Positions 26,151-35,800 are shown, counted from the first letter of the stretch. The stretch: DNA of 64,000 nucleotides from Streptomyces hiroshimensis (GCF_014650335.1 NZ_BMUT01000012.1:248001-312000), one strand, 5' to 3'. Numbers and translations are program-made. The notes: generated by a model not told the origin, from the letters alone.

Positions 26151-27443
26151 GTGACCGTACGAACCACCCACGCTCCCGCTCCTTCCCGGCCGTCCGTTCG
26201 GCGGCTGGACATCGGCAGCGGTACCGCCCTGTGCGCCGGCGCCGTCCTCGGCCCCGGCGTCCTGGCCCTGCCCGCCCTCGCCGCCGACGCGGCCGGCCCG
26301 GCCTCGATCCTGGCCTGGCTGGTCCTGCTCGTGACGAGCGTGCCGGTGGCGCTCTCGTTCGCCGCGCTGGGCGCCCGGTTCCCGGACGGCGGCGGCGTGG
26401 CGACCTTCGTGCACCGGGCCGCCGGGCCGCGGGCCGCGGCGGCGGTCGGCTGGTGGTTCTACGGGGCCGTGCCGATCGGCGTGGTGGCGGCCGCCCTCAT
26501 CGGCGGTCAGTACGTGGCCGGCGCGCTGGGCTGGGGGCAGGCGGCGGCCGCGGCGGTCGGGGCCGTGGTCATCGCGGCGTCGTTCGCGGCCAACTGCGTC
26601 GGCCTGCACCTGTCCGGGCGGGTGCAGCTGCTGCTCGTCGCCCTGCTGGCGGCGGTGCTGCTGGGCGCCGCGGTCGCGGCGGCGCCGCACATGACGTCCG
26701 CGCACTTCACCCCGTTCATGCCGCACGGCTGGGGCTCGGTGGGCTCGGCGGCGGGGGTGCTGTTCTTCGCCTTCGCGGGCTGGGAGGCGGCCAGCCACCT
26801 GTCGGGCGAGTTCGCGAACCCGGCCCGCGACCTGCCGAGGGTGACGGTGTACACCCTGGCGGCCGTCTCCGTCCTCTATCTCGGCCTCGCCGTGACGACG
26901 ATCGGAGCCCTCGGCCCGGCCGCCGCCGGCACGGAGACCCCGCTGACCGACCTGCTCGCCCGGAGCGCGGGCACGGCCGCCCGGCCGATCGCCGCGGTGG
27001 CGGCCCTGTTCCTGACCTTCGGCGCGGTCAACACCTACCTCGCGGGCGCCTCCCGGCTGGGCGCCGCCCTCGGCCGCGACGGCGCCGCCCCGCGGTGGCT
27101 GGCCCGCGGGGGCGGCACGGGCGAGGTTCCGCGGCGCAGCCTGGCGGCGCTGGCGGTGGCCTGCGCCGCCGTCGGCACGGTCGCCTGCCTGGGCGCGACG
27201 GACCTGGACGGCCTGATGCGCGCGACGTCGACGTGCCTGGCCTCGGTCACCCTGGCGGGCCTCCTCTCGGCGCTGGCCCTCCTCCCCCGCGGAACGTGGC
27301 TGTGGTACGCGGCGATCGCCAGCTCCCTGCTCACGGCGGGCGTGCTGGCCTTCTCGGGGAGGCTGCTGGTGATACCGGCGGCGCTGGCGATGCTGTCGTG
27401 GGCCTTCACGACGCTCGCGGGCCGCGGGCGGCCCCGCGCATAG
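26151..27443 (+). CDS. APC-superfamily amino acid permease/exporter
   Basis: A 430-aa membrane protein starting at GTG 26151 with about 12 hydrophobic helices. The first helix carries GTALCAGAVLGPGVLALP, the APC helix-1 substrate-binding loop. FFAFAGWEAASHLSGEFANPARDLPR matches the helix-6/loop motif of APC transporters. The compact length and the divergent Lrp-type regulator resemble YjeH-type exporters of methionine and branched-chain amino acids, but uptake cannot be excluded. The end of the gene lies only about 40 bp from a truncated DUF5753 gene, a possible recombination edge. Confidence 0.88.
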   Translation: MTVRTTHAPAPSRPSVRRLDIGSGTALCAGAVLGPGVLALPALAADAAGPASILAWLVLLVTSVPVALSFAALGARFPDGGGVATFVHRAAGPRAAAAVGWWFYGAVPIGVVAAALIGGQYVAGALGWGQAAAAAVGAVVIAASFAANCVGLHLSGRVQLLLVALLAAVLLGAAVAAAPHMTSAHFTPFMPHGWGSVGSAAGVLFFAFAGWEAASHLSGEFANPARDLPRVTVYTLAAVSVLYLGLAVTTIGALGPAAAGTETPLTDLLARSAGTAARPIAAVAALFLTFGAVNTYLAGASRLGAALGRDGAAPRWLARGGGTGEVPRRSLAALAVACAAVGTVACLGATDLDGLMRATSTCLASVTLAGLLSALALLPRGTWLWYAAIASSLLTAGVLAFSGRLLVIPAALAMLSWAFTTLAGRGRPRA

Positions 27444-27480
27444 CGGGGCCACCCACCGTCGCTCACTTCCCCCAACGACG

Positions 27481-27972
27481 CTGCAGACGCCCGGCTATGC
27501 CCGCGCGGTGATCGGCGCACTTCAGCCGGACCTGTCCCCGGAATCGATCGACGCCCTGGTGAGCGTCCGGTTGGCCCGGCAGAACGCCGTACTCCGCCGC
27601 AGCGATCCGCTCAACCTGTGGGTGGTCCTCGATGAAGCATCACTGCGTCGAGTAATTGGCGGCGCACCAGCCATGACACAGCAGCTGCGCCGCCTGCTGG
27701 CAACCTCCGAAGAACCTCACCTCACCCTCCAAGTGCTTCCGTTCACTGCAGGGGCGCACGCCGGATTGACGGGACCGTTCGTGATCCTTCAGTTCCCCCT
27801 CCGGAGCGATCTCGACGTCGTGTACACCGAGTCGCACACGAGTAGCATCCAGCTGGAACGGAAGTCCGACCTCGTGACCTACAGTCGGCTGTTCGAGCAC
27901 ATTTGCGCGGCAGCGCTCGATGCGACATCGTCGCGCGACCTCATTGCGCGCGTTGTAAAGGATCTCGAGTGA
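27481..27972 (+). pseudogene. DUF5753 domain remnant of an XRE regulator (HTH lost)
   Basis: The frame contains LQTPGYARAVIGALQPDLS and then a DUF5753 ligand/partner domain ending in VVKDLE. Intact members have an N-terminal XRE helix-turn-helix of about 100 residues before LQTP; here the sequence upstream is the 3' flank of the permease, with no HTH. GTG 27508 would give a 154-aa protein with no good RBS. It is therefore a 5'-truncated gene, though it could still be translated. It overlaps the following DUF397 gene as GTGA, the usual arrangement of an intact pair. This is probably the debris of an insertion or deletion at the permease boundary. Confidence 0.75.
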
Positions 27973-28190
27973 GGCACCAGGACCGGCACAACACGGCTTC
28001 CGGCAACACCTCGTGGCGTAAGAGCAGTTACAGCGGTCACCAGGGTGACTGCATACAGATAGCGGACGACGCCACCGGCATCGTCTCCGTCCGCGACAGC
28101 AAGAACCCCCAGGGCCCCGCTCTGGCCCTCCCGGCCGGGGCGTGGGCCGCTTTCGTGTCCCATGTGAAAGGGACAGACCTGCCAGGCTGA
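27969..28190 (+). CDS. DUF397 protein (XRE partner)
   Basis: A 73-aa protein starting at GTG 27969, overlapping the DUF5753 stop. It shows the DUF397 pattern: SWRKSSYSGHQGDCIQIADD, then VSVRDSKNPQGPALALPAGAWAAFVSHVK. Members are small partners of XRE-DUF5753 regulators (BldB-like systems, antitoxin-like in some models). Here its own regulator gene has lost the DNA-binding domain, so the protein is orphaned unless it works with the intact XRE gene 1 kb downstream on the other strand. Confidence 0.88.
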   Translation: MRHQDRHNTASGNTSWRKSSYSGHQGDCIQIADDATGIVSVRDSKNPQGPALALPAGAWAAFVSHVKGTDLPG

Positions 28191-28264
28191 GTCCCGCTCC
28201 ATGGCGGCTTGGACCAGCATGCGCGTGAGGAGACCGATCCCTCGGGTCACTTATCCGCCGCGCA

Positions 28265-28711
28265 CTACCGCCGAGCCGGATGATTTCCGTCCGGGCACGG
28301 CTGATCCGGGACCGCACGGTTCGGAGAGCATGTCACCAGGGCGAGCGACAGGAACACCGGCCGTTCCAGATAGAAGCCGTGGGAGACGTCTCCGCCCCAG
28401 CCCAGGCGTTCGGCGGCAGCAGCCACGAGAACGGCCAGCCGCGTAGCGTCCCTGTCGGCCTTCGAGGCGAACCGGGGTGTGTGTTCCACCAGACGGTCGC
28501 CGAGCCACGCCGCCGCCTCCTTGGGGGCGTCCCAGGTTCCGCGTACGAGCCCGGCCGGCTTCATGAGCCAGTGAGCCGTCTGCATCGGCGGAACTCCCGT
28601 CACCCGCCACTCCGACACGGCTTCCCGGTACCGCTGGACGACATCGGGAGGGCTTGTGGAGGCGGGCTCGACGGATGACGGAGGGCGCCGGAAGCTCTCC
28701 TTGTCGTGCAC
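28265..28711 (-). CDS. Conserved hypothetical protein of XRE-DUF397 loci, 148 aa
   Basis: A 148-aa soluble protein with no recognised domain. GTG 28711 is chosen because GGTGA lies about seven bases upstream; a TTG 39 bases further upstream is possible. Visible stretches are VVQRYREAVSEWRVTGVPPM, WLGDRLVEHTPRF and RLGWGGDVSHGFYLER. Trp and His are unusually frequent and the C-terminus is Pro/Cys-rich. It converges with the DUF397 gene at 27969. Position between two DUF397 genes suggests it belongs to the same regulatory island, but the function is unknown. Confidence 0.6.
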   Translation of the reverse strand: MHDKESFRRPPSSVEPASTSPPDVVQRYREAVSEWRVTGVPPMQTAHWLMKPAGLVRGTWDAPKEAAAWLGDRLVEHTPRFASKADRDATRLAVLVAAAAERLGWGGDVSHGFYLERPVFLSLALVTCSPNRAVPDQPCPDGNHPARR

Positions 28712-28835
28712 AGATTTGTCACCGGCCCAGAAATACCCGTGGAAGTGCAAGGGCTCTACCGTTCAGCGTCAGCACAGTCGGAGGCGGCCCCCGCCCTCCC
28801 CGGAGGGCAGAGGCCGCCGGTCGGTGAGCGGCCGG

Positions 28836-29060
28836 TCAGGCCGAGAGGCCGAAGCGAGCCGGGTTGATGCCCGCGGCGTCGAGTTCGGCGGCGGTGAACC
28901 TCAGCGGGGCCACGTCGGGCCTCTTACTGTCGCCGAGGGCGTAAGCGTCCTCACCGATGCGGGCGAGGGTCACACACGATTCACCGTCCGGGTGGGTGTT
29001 GCCCCCGCACGCCTTCGCGAATCGGGTGCCTTCGAGCGGCAGAAAGTACAGGTCAGTCAT
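28836..29060 (-). CDS. DUF397-like small protein
   Basis: A 74-aa protein starting at ATG 29060 with GGAAGG six bases upstream. The C-terminal half reads CVTLARIGEDAYALGDSKRP, then VAPLRFTAAELDAAGI, which is the DUF397 layout with ALGDSKRPD in place of the usual VRDSK. It lies 99 bp downstream of the XRE-DUF5753 gene on the same strand and so is the likely partner of that regulator. Confidence 0.82.
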   Translation of the reverse strand: MTDLYFLPLEGTRFAKACGGNTHPDGESCVTLARIGEDAYALGDSKRPDVAPLRFTAAELDAAGINPARFGLSA

Positions 29061-29159
29061 GGAGAACCTTCCTGATGGTCGGGGCGGACACCACGTCGGG
29101 CGTTTCCGATGTCCGCGTTCTTCGACCATGTTTCTACGTCCTGCGACTCACGAGAACCC

Positions 29160-30017
29160 CTAGTCACGTAGACGCATGAAGTCCTCGGCGGCCTCCTTGA
29201 GAAATGCTGTCGCATCCGCTCCCGTGAGGGCACATCCGAGAAACAGCTCGAACAGTTCCACGTGATGAGAGATGTCTCGGGGATCGCGCAATACGACCTC
29301 GCCCGAGAACAGTTCGACGGTGACAAGCCGTTCGTCATAGATCACAAAGATGTTCATGGGCGTGCCCGGGACCTGGGCCGCCTGGGGAATGACCGCAAGC
29401 TCCACGTTCGGCTTCCGGGACACCTCGGCCATGTGCGCGCACTGTGCCGCCATGACCTCACGGTCTGCCCTGCGCCACCTCACCGCCTGCTCCGTGAGCA
29501 GGAACGTGAAGGTACGCGACTGATCGTCCAGGACGGCCTGGCGGTCCATACGGGCCTGAACAGCTCTGGCCACATCCCTGGCGGGGTCGCTGTTCACCGT
29601 CTTCGAGAGTGTCTGCTCTGCGTATTGCCGGACATGCAACAGCCCCGTAGGGATAGCGGGAAGAAAGTGCCGCATCACCCGGGACGTTGATTCCAGCGCC
29701 TTCAGTTCGGCCTGTTTCCGGTACAGGCCGACGCGGGCGTAGGCGCGCCAGGAGGCGTAGTCGACATTCGCCCTGCGCGCCAGCCTCAGCAGTTCGTCCG
29801 CGACTTCCGCGGGCACATCGAGAGCCGTAAGGATTCGCTGGACATCGATGACGGTCGGCAACGCCCGGCCGGTCTCTATTCGGCTGATCTTCGTCTGGCT
29901 CATATTGCAGCGCACGGCAAGGCGTTCACCGCTCAGACCGGCCGCCTCGCGGAGGCCCCGTAGCGCCTCCGCGAGGTCCCTTCGCTCTCTTGCTTGGCGT
30001 TCAGGCTCGATAGTCAC
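29160..30017 (-). CDS. XRE family regulator with DUF5753 domain
   Basis: A 285-aa regulator. The XRE helix-turn-helix (about residues 12-70) contains LAVRCNMSQTKISRIETGRALPT. The DUF5753 domain fills the rest, with FLPAIPTGLLHVRQYAEQTL, TEQAVRWRR and NIFVIYDERLVTVELFSGEV. GTG 30017 is preferred because the protein then starts with the usual VTIEPERQARERRDLAEALRGL; GTG 30050 is possible. It overlaps the end of the DUF6879 gene, giving a coupled operon with that gene and the 70-aa protein. It is expected to control its own locus, with the DUF397 protein as partner. Confidence 0.92.
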   Translation of the reverse strand: MTIEPERQARERRDLAEALRGLREAAGLSGERLAVRCNMSQTKISRIETGRALPTVIDVQRILTALDVPAEVADELLRLARRANVDYASWRAYARVGLYRKQAELKALESTSRVMRHFLPAIPTGLLHVRQYAEQTLSKTVNSDPARDVARAVQARMDRQAVLDDQSRTFTFLLTEQAVRWRRADREVMAAQCAHMAEVSRKPNVELAVIPQAAQVPGTPMNIFVIYDERLVTVELFSGEVVLRDPRDISHHVELFELFLGCALTGADATAFLKEAAEDFMRLRD

Positions 30018-30537
30018 GGAATGGAACTGAATTTTCCAGGGCGAGGTCACGCCATGCGAGGTACTGACCGATGTCGGGTGACCGGATCAGCTCCCGGTTG
30101 ATCTGGGTCCCGTCCGGCCGGTAGTTGAGGTGGACCACGGCCGTCTCGTCGAACAGCCAGAAATCCTGCTCGGGCAGGCCAGGATTGGGCCTAGCCGTCA
30201 GATCCACGATCCGATAGTCCTCCCCGGCCTCGACGTTGCCAGGGATGCACCACTCGAACAGGTACCGGCTGTAGTCCGTGAGCGGTCTACGGACGACCTT
30301 GGCCCGCGCCATGCCGCGGCCCGCCGCAGCATGGTCCCGGATGGTTTGATGCCAGGGCCCGTTGAAGCCCTCCGGCATGGGCTCATGAGCGAGGAAGCTG
30401 CGGACCGTTTCGGCTTCCGCAGGCATGGTGTAGACCTGATGCACTTCCAGGCGGAACGCAGAGTGCTTGAAGTCCCGGAAGTACGACTGCCACTCCTCCC
30501 CGTCCAAGAGCACAGGTTCATAGCCATCCACGGGCAC
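30001..30537 (-). CDS. DUF6879 family protein
   Basis: A 178-aa protein starting at GTG 30537 with GGGAGG six bases upstream. It has the pattern typical of the DUF6879 proteins adjacent to XRE regulators in Streptomyces: EWQSYFRDFKHSAFRLEVHQ, RDHAAAGRGMARAKVVRRPLT and DFWLFDETAVVHLNY. No catalytic motif or membrane segment is seen. It overlaps the small upstream gene by 20 bases and the XRE gene downstream, so the three are made together. Its biochemical role is not known to me. Confidence 0.85.
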   Translation of the reverse strand: MPVDGYEPVLLDGEEWQSYFRDFKHSAFRLEVHQVYTMPAEAETVRSFLAHEPMPEGFNGPWHQTIRDHAAAGRGMARAKVVRRPLTDYSRYLFEWCIPGNVEAGEDYRIVDLTARPNPGLPEQDFWLFDETAVVHLNYRPDGTQINRELIRSPDIGQYLAWRDLALENSVPFRDYRA

Positions 30538-30730
30538 GGGCAGCCTCCCTCAGAACGTCTTCAGGGATCATGACGACCGACTCGCCCTCGGGCGTCAGAT
30601 GCTCCACGTCATACCCCTGCACCGCGAGCATGCCCGACCGGTCCGTGGCGAACACAGTCGGACAGTCGCCGTTGCCGCATTTGTCGTCGCCGCTACTGCA
30701 CGGGCCCCCGGCAATCATGGTCAGCTTCAC
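30518..30730 (-). CDS. 70-aa small protein heading the XRE operon
   Basis: A 70-aa protein starting at GTG 30730 with GGAGG seven bases upstream. The N-half has four cysteines (GPCSSGDDKCGNGDC, with the spacing of a possible metal site, although only three fall in the tight cluster). The rest is VFATDRSGMLAVQGYDVEHL and VVMIPEDVLREAARARGWL. It overlaps the DUF6879 gene by 20 bases. It looks like the conserved small partner often seen at the front of these XRE loci. Confidence 0.78.
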   Translation of the reverse strand: MKLTMIAGGPCSSGDDKCGNGDCPTVFATDRSGMLAVQGYDVEHLTPEGESVVMIPEDVLREAARARGWL

Positions 30731-30753
30731 GTGATCCCCTCCGGTTGCAGTCG

Positions 30754-31029
30754 TCAGCAAGCTACGAACGACGGCTCTCCTGGGCAAGACGAATCAGCGG
30801 GCCAGTCACGTACTCGCATAAACTCCCCGGCGGCCTGCACAGGGCACTGGCCCGGCAGCCCCGGCAGCCCGTCCGCACGGACCCCCGCTCCGGTTCGTCC
30901 ACGGCCGCGCCGGAGCCACGCAAGACCGGCGCGCCGCGCCCGGCGCCGGGCACACGCCGGGCGCTCCGTCAAGGCGGGGCGCGTGGGGATCTCATTGAGA
31001 GCACAGCCGATCTTGTTCAGCCGTGTCAA
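30754..31029 (-). CDS. Possible small protein, weakly supported
   Basis: An open frame of 91 residues from ATG 31029. It is rich in Arg and Pro early, and its second half looks protein-like (FMRVRDWPADSSCPGEPSFV). No RBS is obvious and the middle is arginine-rich. It might be a small gene of the XRE island or only a non-coding frame. The surrounding 600 bp holds no other gene. Confidence 0.25.
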   Translation of the reverse strand: MTRLNKIGCALNEIPTRPALTERPACARRRARRAGLAWLRRGRGRTGAGVRADGLPGLPGQCPVQAAGEFMRVRDWPADSSCPGEPSFVAC

Positions 31030-31290
31030 TCATGATCCCCCGTGACACATTCCACAGGCCCCCCTGCTCAACACCGGTTACGCTGCCTTGAGTTCGACGC
31101 GCCAACCGCCCGGAGTTCATCGCGGCATCAAGTCCGCAGACGACGCGGGGAACGTTCCCACCGGCCGCTCGGAAGACCGCCGTTTTCGCGGCAAGACGCC
31201 GGGGATCGCTACGCGGAGCCCACATCGGGGGACTGTGGCTCCACCATCCCCAACCGAACGACCCCGGGAAGCCCCGCACCGCGAGCCCGC

Positions 31291-31332
31291 GGCGGACGGC
31301 GGACGGCGGACGGCGGACGGCGGACGGCGGAC
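31291..31332. repeat. Heptanucleotide tandem repeat (GGCGGAC)6
   Basis: Six exact copies of GGCGGAC in a row, 42 bp, immediately upstream of the MFS remnant. The period of seven is not a multiple of three, so copy changes would shift any reading frame across it. Confidence 0.95.
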
Positions 31333-31619
31333 GACAGTGCCGCACCGCCCGGCCGCCGTGCCGTCGCCGTCGCCCTGATGACGGCGACGGCACTGACGGC
31401 CCTGGACAGCACGGTGGTGGCCACGGCCGTTCCGCAGATCGTCGCCGACCTCGGCGGATTCTCGTACTTCTCCTGGCTCTTCTCCGGCTACCTGCTCGCC
31501 GGAACGGTGTCCTTGCCGGTCTACGGCAAGCCTGGGTCTACGTCGGTGCGGCGGCGGCTGCGGCCCTCGGCGTGGCCGCGCTCTCCCTGGCCCCGCGCCG
31601 CCTTCTCCTGCTCGGCTGA
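31333..31619 (+). pseudogene. Internally deleted DHA2-type MFS transporter remnant
   Basis: The first part (31345-31530) encodes the N-terminal helices of an EmrB/QacA-type transporter: ALTALDSTVVATAVPQIVAD and FSYFSWLFSGYLLAG, ending at LPVYGK. The sequence then jumps, with a frame change, to AWVYVGAAAAALGVAALSLA and PRRLLLLG followed by TGA at 31617-31619, which is the last helix and C-terminus of the same family. About 400 residues between TM2 and the final TM are missing. The junction is at about 31528-31532. It was probably an exporter controlled by the neighbouring regulators, now dead. Confidence 0.8.
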
Positions 31620-31670
31620 GTCCCCCTGCTCGGCTGAACTACCCTGCTGCCCGGCTGAGCCCTGCCCCGC

Positions 31671-32687
31671 TTACGCGTCCCCCTCGCGCCCCCGCCTCCG
31701 CATCCCCGCGCACACCATCGTCACGACCGTCCCCGCCACCGCCCACGCCGACAGGACCAGCAGCGGGCCCGTCAGGCCGTTGCCGTGGAAGTAGGCGAGG
31801 GAGCGGGCGGACCAGGTGCCGGCGCCTGGGGGGAGGGCCGGTCCGATGGCGTTCCAGAAAGGGGGCAGCAGGGGATACGGGTAGGCGCCGCCTGCGCTCG
31901 GGTTGCCGAGGACGACCACGATCGCGATGGCCAGGCCGATGCCGACGATTCCCGCGAGGCCCTGGAGGGCGAGCGTCGTCGCCCCGACGGCGAAGACCAC
32001 CAGGGCCCCCAGGCCCCACAGCCCGAGGATGCCGCCGGGCAGCGCATCCAGGACCGGGCCCGCGATGACGGCTCCGAACAGGCCGGCGGCGGCCGCGTAG
32101 AGGGCGAGGGCGCCGAGCCGGATGACGGCCCGGTGAGGGTTGGCGGGCCGGGCGCCCGCGCTGATGGCGAGGATCGCGGCGCACAGGTAGCCGCCCACGC
32201 ACCAGCCGACCACCAGGTAGAACGAGGTCAGGCCGCGGGCGTCGCCGGCCGCGGAGGGCGCGACGTCCTTGGTCCGCACCTTGCGGCCCTCCACCGCCTC
32301 GGCACGGGTGAGCACCGCTTCGGTGGCCTGGGCGAGGGAGGCGCCCGCGCCGCCGGCGACGAGGAGCGTGTCGGTGGTGCCGCGCGGGTCGACGACGAGC
32401 GCGGCGTCGAGGTCGCGTTCGCGGATCTTCGCGACGGCCGCCGCTTCGCCGCCGTCCACCGCACGCGGGTCCAGCGGGCCGCCCGGCAGTCCGCCCAGCC
32501 GCTGCACCAGCTGCCCGGTGATCTGCTGCGGGGCGACGACGCCGAGGGCGACGTCCTTGGGCCGGGGGCTGTGGAAGGCGCCGACGTAGGAGGCGATGAA
32601 GGCGAGCTGGAGCACCAGGGCGCCGATCACCAGGACCGCGGCCCGGCCGGTCACCGCGCTCCGCAGTTCCTGGACGAAGGAGGGCAT
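31671..32687 (-). CDS. DUF3533 membrane protein (YhgE/Pip-like)
   Basis: A 338-aa membrane protein starting at ATG 32687. One helix near residues 15-38 is followed by an extracytoplasmic domain of about 130 residues (LGVVAPQQITGQLVQRLG and ERDLDAALVVDPRGTTDTLLV), then about five further helices. This is the layout of DUF3533 and ABC-2-like YhgE/Pip proteins. No ATP-binding partner lies beside it. It diverges from the dnaE2 gene, and the LexA box between them could also influence it. The function is unknown; members are linked to export or phage-receptor-like roles in other bacteria. Confidence 0.75.
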   Translation of the reverse strand: MPSFVQELRSAVTGRAAVLVIGALVLQLAFIASYVGAFHSPRPKDVALGVVAPQQITGQLVQRLGGLPGGPLDPRAVDGGEAAAVAKIRERDLDAALVVDPRGTTDTLLVAGGAGASLAQATEAVLTRAEAVEGRKVRTKDVAPSAAGDARGLTSFYLVVGWCVGGYLCAAILAISAGARPANPHRAVIRLGALALYAAAAGLFGAVIAGPVLDALPGGILGLWGLGALVVFAVGATTLALQGLAGIVGIGLAIAIVVVLGNPSAGGAYPYPLLPPFWNAIGPALPPGAGTWSARSLAYFHGNGLTGPLLVLSAWAVAGTVVTMVCAGMRRRGREGDA

Positions 32688-32781
32688 GTCCCGAGCCTGC
32701 GGGGTGCGGGGCGCCTGTGCAGGCGGCGCGGGCCGTACGGGTGATCGGGAGCACTCGCCGTACGACCGCCGCACGACGCGT

Positions 32782-32797
32782 TCGTACGAATGTTCGA
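32782..32797. promoter_or_regulatory. LexA (SOS) box upstream of dnaE2
   Basis: TCGTACGAATGTTCGA matches the Gram-positive/actinobacterial SOS box TCGAAC-N4-GTTCGA at 11 of 12 fixed positions. It lies 12 bp upstream of the ATG at 32809, a position where LexA would block transcription of the mutasome operon. Confidence 0.85.
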
Positions 32798-32808
32798 GAG
32801 TGTGGTTT

Positions 32809-35800
32809 ATGGTGGATAGAGAGGGGGCGGTTTTCGGCCAGGGGGTGACAGCGGCAGCAGGAGGTGTGGGATCCGTGGGATCTACGGGGTTCACGCATCT
32901 GCACACCGCGTCGGGCTTCTCGATGCGGTACGGCGCCGCACACCCCGAGCAGCTGGCCGAGCGCGCCGCCGAGCGCGGCATGGAAGCCGTCGCCCTCACC
33001 GACCGCGACACCCTCGCCGGAGCGGTTCGGTTCGCCAGGGCGAGCGCCAAGGCCGGGGTGCGCCCGGTGTTCGGCGTGAACCTGGCCGTGCGGGAAGAGC
33101 CGCAGCAGCCGTCCGCACGGCAGCGCACCCCCGTACGCGGCGGCGCCTTCGTCGACGAGTCCGCGCCCCGCGCGGTCTTCCTCGCCCGGGACGGCGCGCA
33201 CGGCTGGGCCGCCCTGTGCGGGCTGGTCTCCGCGGCCCATGCGACGCACGCAGGTGCCGCCGCGCATGCCGCCCGCCCCGAGCTCTCCCTCGGCGACCTC
33301 GCGGCCGCCGCCCCCGGCGTCCGCACCCCCCTCCACGTCCTCCTGGGCCCCGGCTCCGGGCCCGGCCGCGCGCTCGCCGCGGGCCGCCCCGACCGGGCCG
33401 CCCGGCTGCTCGCACCCTGGCGCGAAATGTTCGGTGACGCCCTGCGCCTGGAGACCGTGTGGCACGGCCGCACCGGCACCGGCCCCGGCTCCCTGCGGCT
33501 CGCCGCCCGCACCCTCGGCTTCGCCGCGGAGCAGGGCGTCCCCGCCGTCCTCAGCAACGCCGTGCGCTACGCCGACCCCGGGCAGGGCCCCGTCGCCGAC
33601 GTCCTGGACGCGGCCCGCCGGCTGGTCCCGATCGACCCCCGCAGGCCCGGGGCCCTCGACAGCGGCGAGCGCTGGCTCAAGGGACCCGGCAACATGGCCG
33701 CCCTCGCCGAGCGGATCGCCGAGGCCGCGGGCCTCCGCCGGGACGCGGCCCGCCGGCTGCTCGCCACGACCGAGGAGACCGCCGCCGCGTGCCTGGTCGA
33801 CCCCGAGGACGACCTGGGGCTCGGCAAGGTCCACTTCCCCGAGGCGCACCTGGTCGGCGCCGGGCGCCGCACCGCCGACCGTGTGCTGCGCTCCCGCTGC
33901 ACGGCGGGCATGGTGCTGCGCGGATACGACCGGAAGCCCCGCTACCGGCGGCGGCTGGAGGATGAGCTGGCGATCATCGCCGGACGCAACCTCGCCTCGT
34001 ACTTCCTCACCGTCGCCCGGGTCGTGGACGACACCCGCGCCCTCGGCATCCGGGTCGCCGCCCGCGGCTCCGGCGCGGGCTCCCTGGTCAACCACCTGCT
34101 CGGCATCGCGCACGCCGACCCGGTCGAGCACGGCCTGCTGATGGAGCGCTTCCTGTCCGCCCACCGCAAGGCGCTGCCCGACATCGACATCGACGTGGAG
34201 TCCGCACGCCGCCTGGACGTCTACCGCGCGATCTTCGACCGCTTCGGCGCGGACCGGGTCGCGACCGTCGCCATGCCCGAGACCTACCGGATCCGGCACG
34301 CGATCCGGGACGTGGGCACGGCCCTCGGCAAGGACCCGGCCGAGGTGGACCGGCTCGCCAAGGCGTTCCCGCACATCCGCGCCCGCGACGCCCGCGCGGC
34401 CCTGGCCGAGCTGCCCGAGCTGCGCGGGGTCGCCGCGGAGGACCACGGCCGGCTGTGGGAGCTGGTCGAGGCGCTGGACGGGCTGCCGCGCGGCATCGCC
34501 ATGCACCCGTGCGGGGTCCTGCTCTCCGACGCGAGCCTGCGCGCCCGTACGCCCGTCGTGCCGACCAGCGGCGAGGGCTTCCCCATGGCGCAGTTCGACA
34601 AGGACGACGTGGAGGAGCTCGGGCTGCTCAAACTCGACGTGCTGGGCGTGCGGATGCAGTCCGCGATGGCGCACGCGGTGACCGAGATCGAACGGGCCAC
34701 CGGGCGCCGCATCGATCTCGACGACCCCGGGCAGGTGCCGCCGGGCGACCGCCGTACGTACGAGCTGATCCGGTCCACCGAGACGCTCGGCTGCTTCCAG
34801 ATCGAGTCGCCGGGCCAGCGCGACCTCGTCGGGCGGCTCCAGCCGTCCACCTTCCACGACCTCGTGGTCGACATCTCCCTCTTCCGGCCGGGCCCGGTCG
34901 CGGCCGACATGGTGCGGCCCTTCATCGCGGCCCGGCACGGCCGCGCGCCCGTGCGCTACCCGGACCCGGCGCTTGCGGACGCGCTGCGCGAGACCTGCGG
35001 CGTGGTCGTCTTCCACGAGCAGATCATCGAGATCCTGCACGTCATGACCGGCTGCGACCGGCACCTCGCGGACGAGACGCGCCGCGCGCTGTCCGATCCG
35101 CAGCTGGTGGGCCGGGTGCGCGCCTGGTTCGCGGAGGAGGCGGCGAAACTCGGCCACCGGCCCGACGCCGTGCGCCGTACCTGGGAGATCGTGGAGGCGT
35201 TCGGCAGCTACGGCTTCTGCAAGGCGCACGCCGTCGCGTTCGCCGTGCCGACCTATCAGTCGGCGTGGCTGAAAGCCCATCACCCGGCCGCCTTCTACGC
35301 CGGGTTGCTCACCCACGACCCGGGGATGTACCCCAAGCGGCTGCTGCTCGCGGACGCGCGGCGGCGCGGCGTACCGATCCTGCCGCTGGACGTGAACCGT
35401 TCGGGTGCGGCCTATTCGATCGAACTGGTGTCCGATGGGAAGGGGTCCGGCGATGCCGTGTGGGGACTCCGCCTGGCCCTCTCCGACGTGCAGGGCATCA
35501 CCGCGGCCGAGACCGGACGCATCACGGCCGGCCGCCCGTACACCTCCCTCCCCGACCTGTGGCACCGCGCCCGCCCCGGCCGGCCCGTAGCCGAACGCCT
35601 CGCCCGCGTCGGCGCGCTGGACGCCTTCGGCACCAACCGCCGCGACCTGCTGCTGCACATCGCCGAACTGCACCACGGGACGCGGGGACAGCGCCGCGGC
35701 GCCGCGGCCCAGCCCACGCTGATCGACGACGCCCGGGCCGAGCCCATCGGCCTGCCCGACCTCGACGCGGCCGAGCGCCTGGACGCCGAGCTGAGCGTGC

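Noticed and set aside
30788..31270. CRISPR-like or RNA gene in the 30.8-31.3 kb gap
   Set aside because: No regularly spaced direct repeats and no tRNA- or rRNA-like sequence were seen; only the (GGCGGAC)6 tract is regular.
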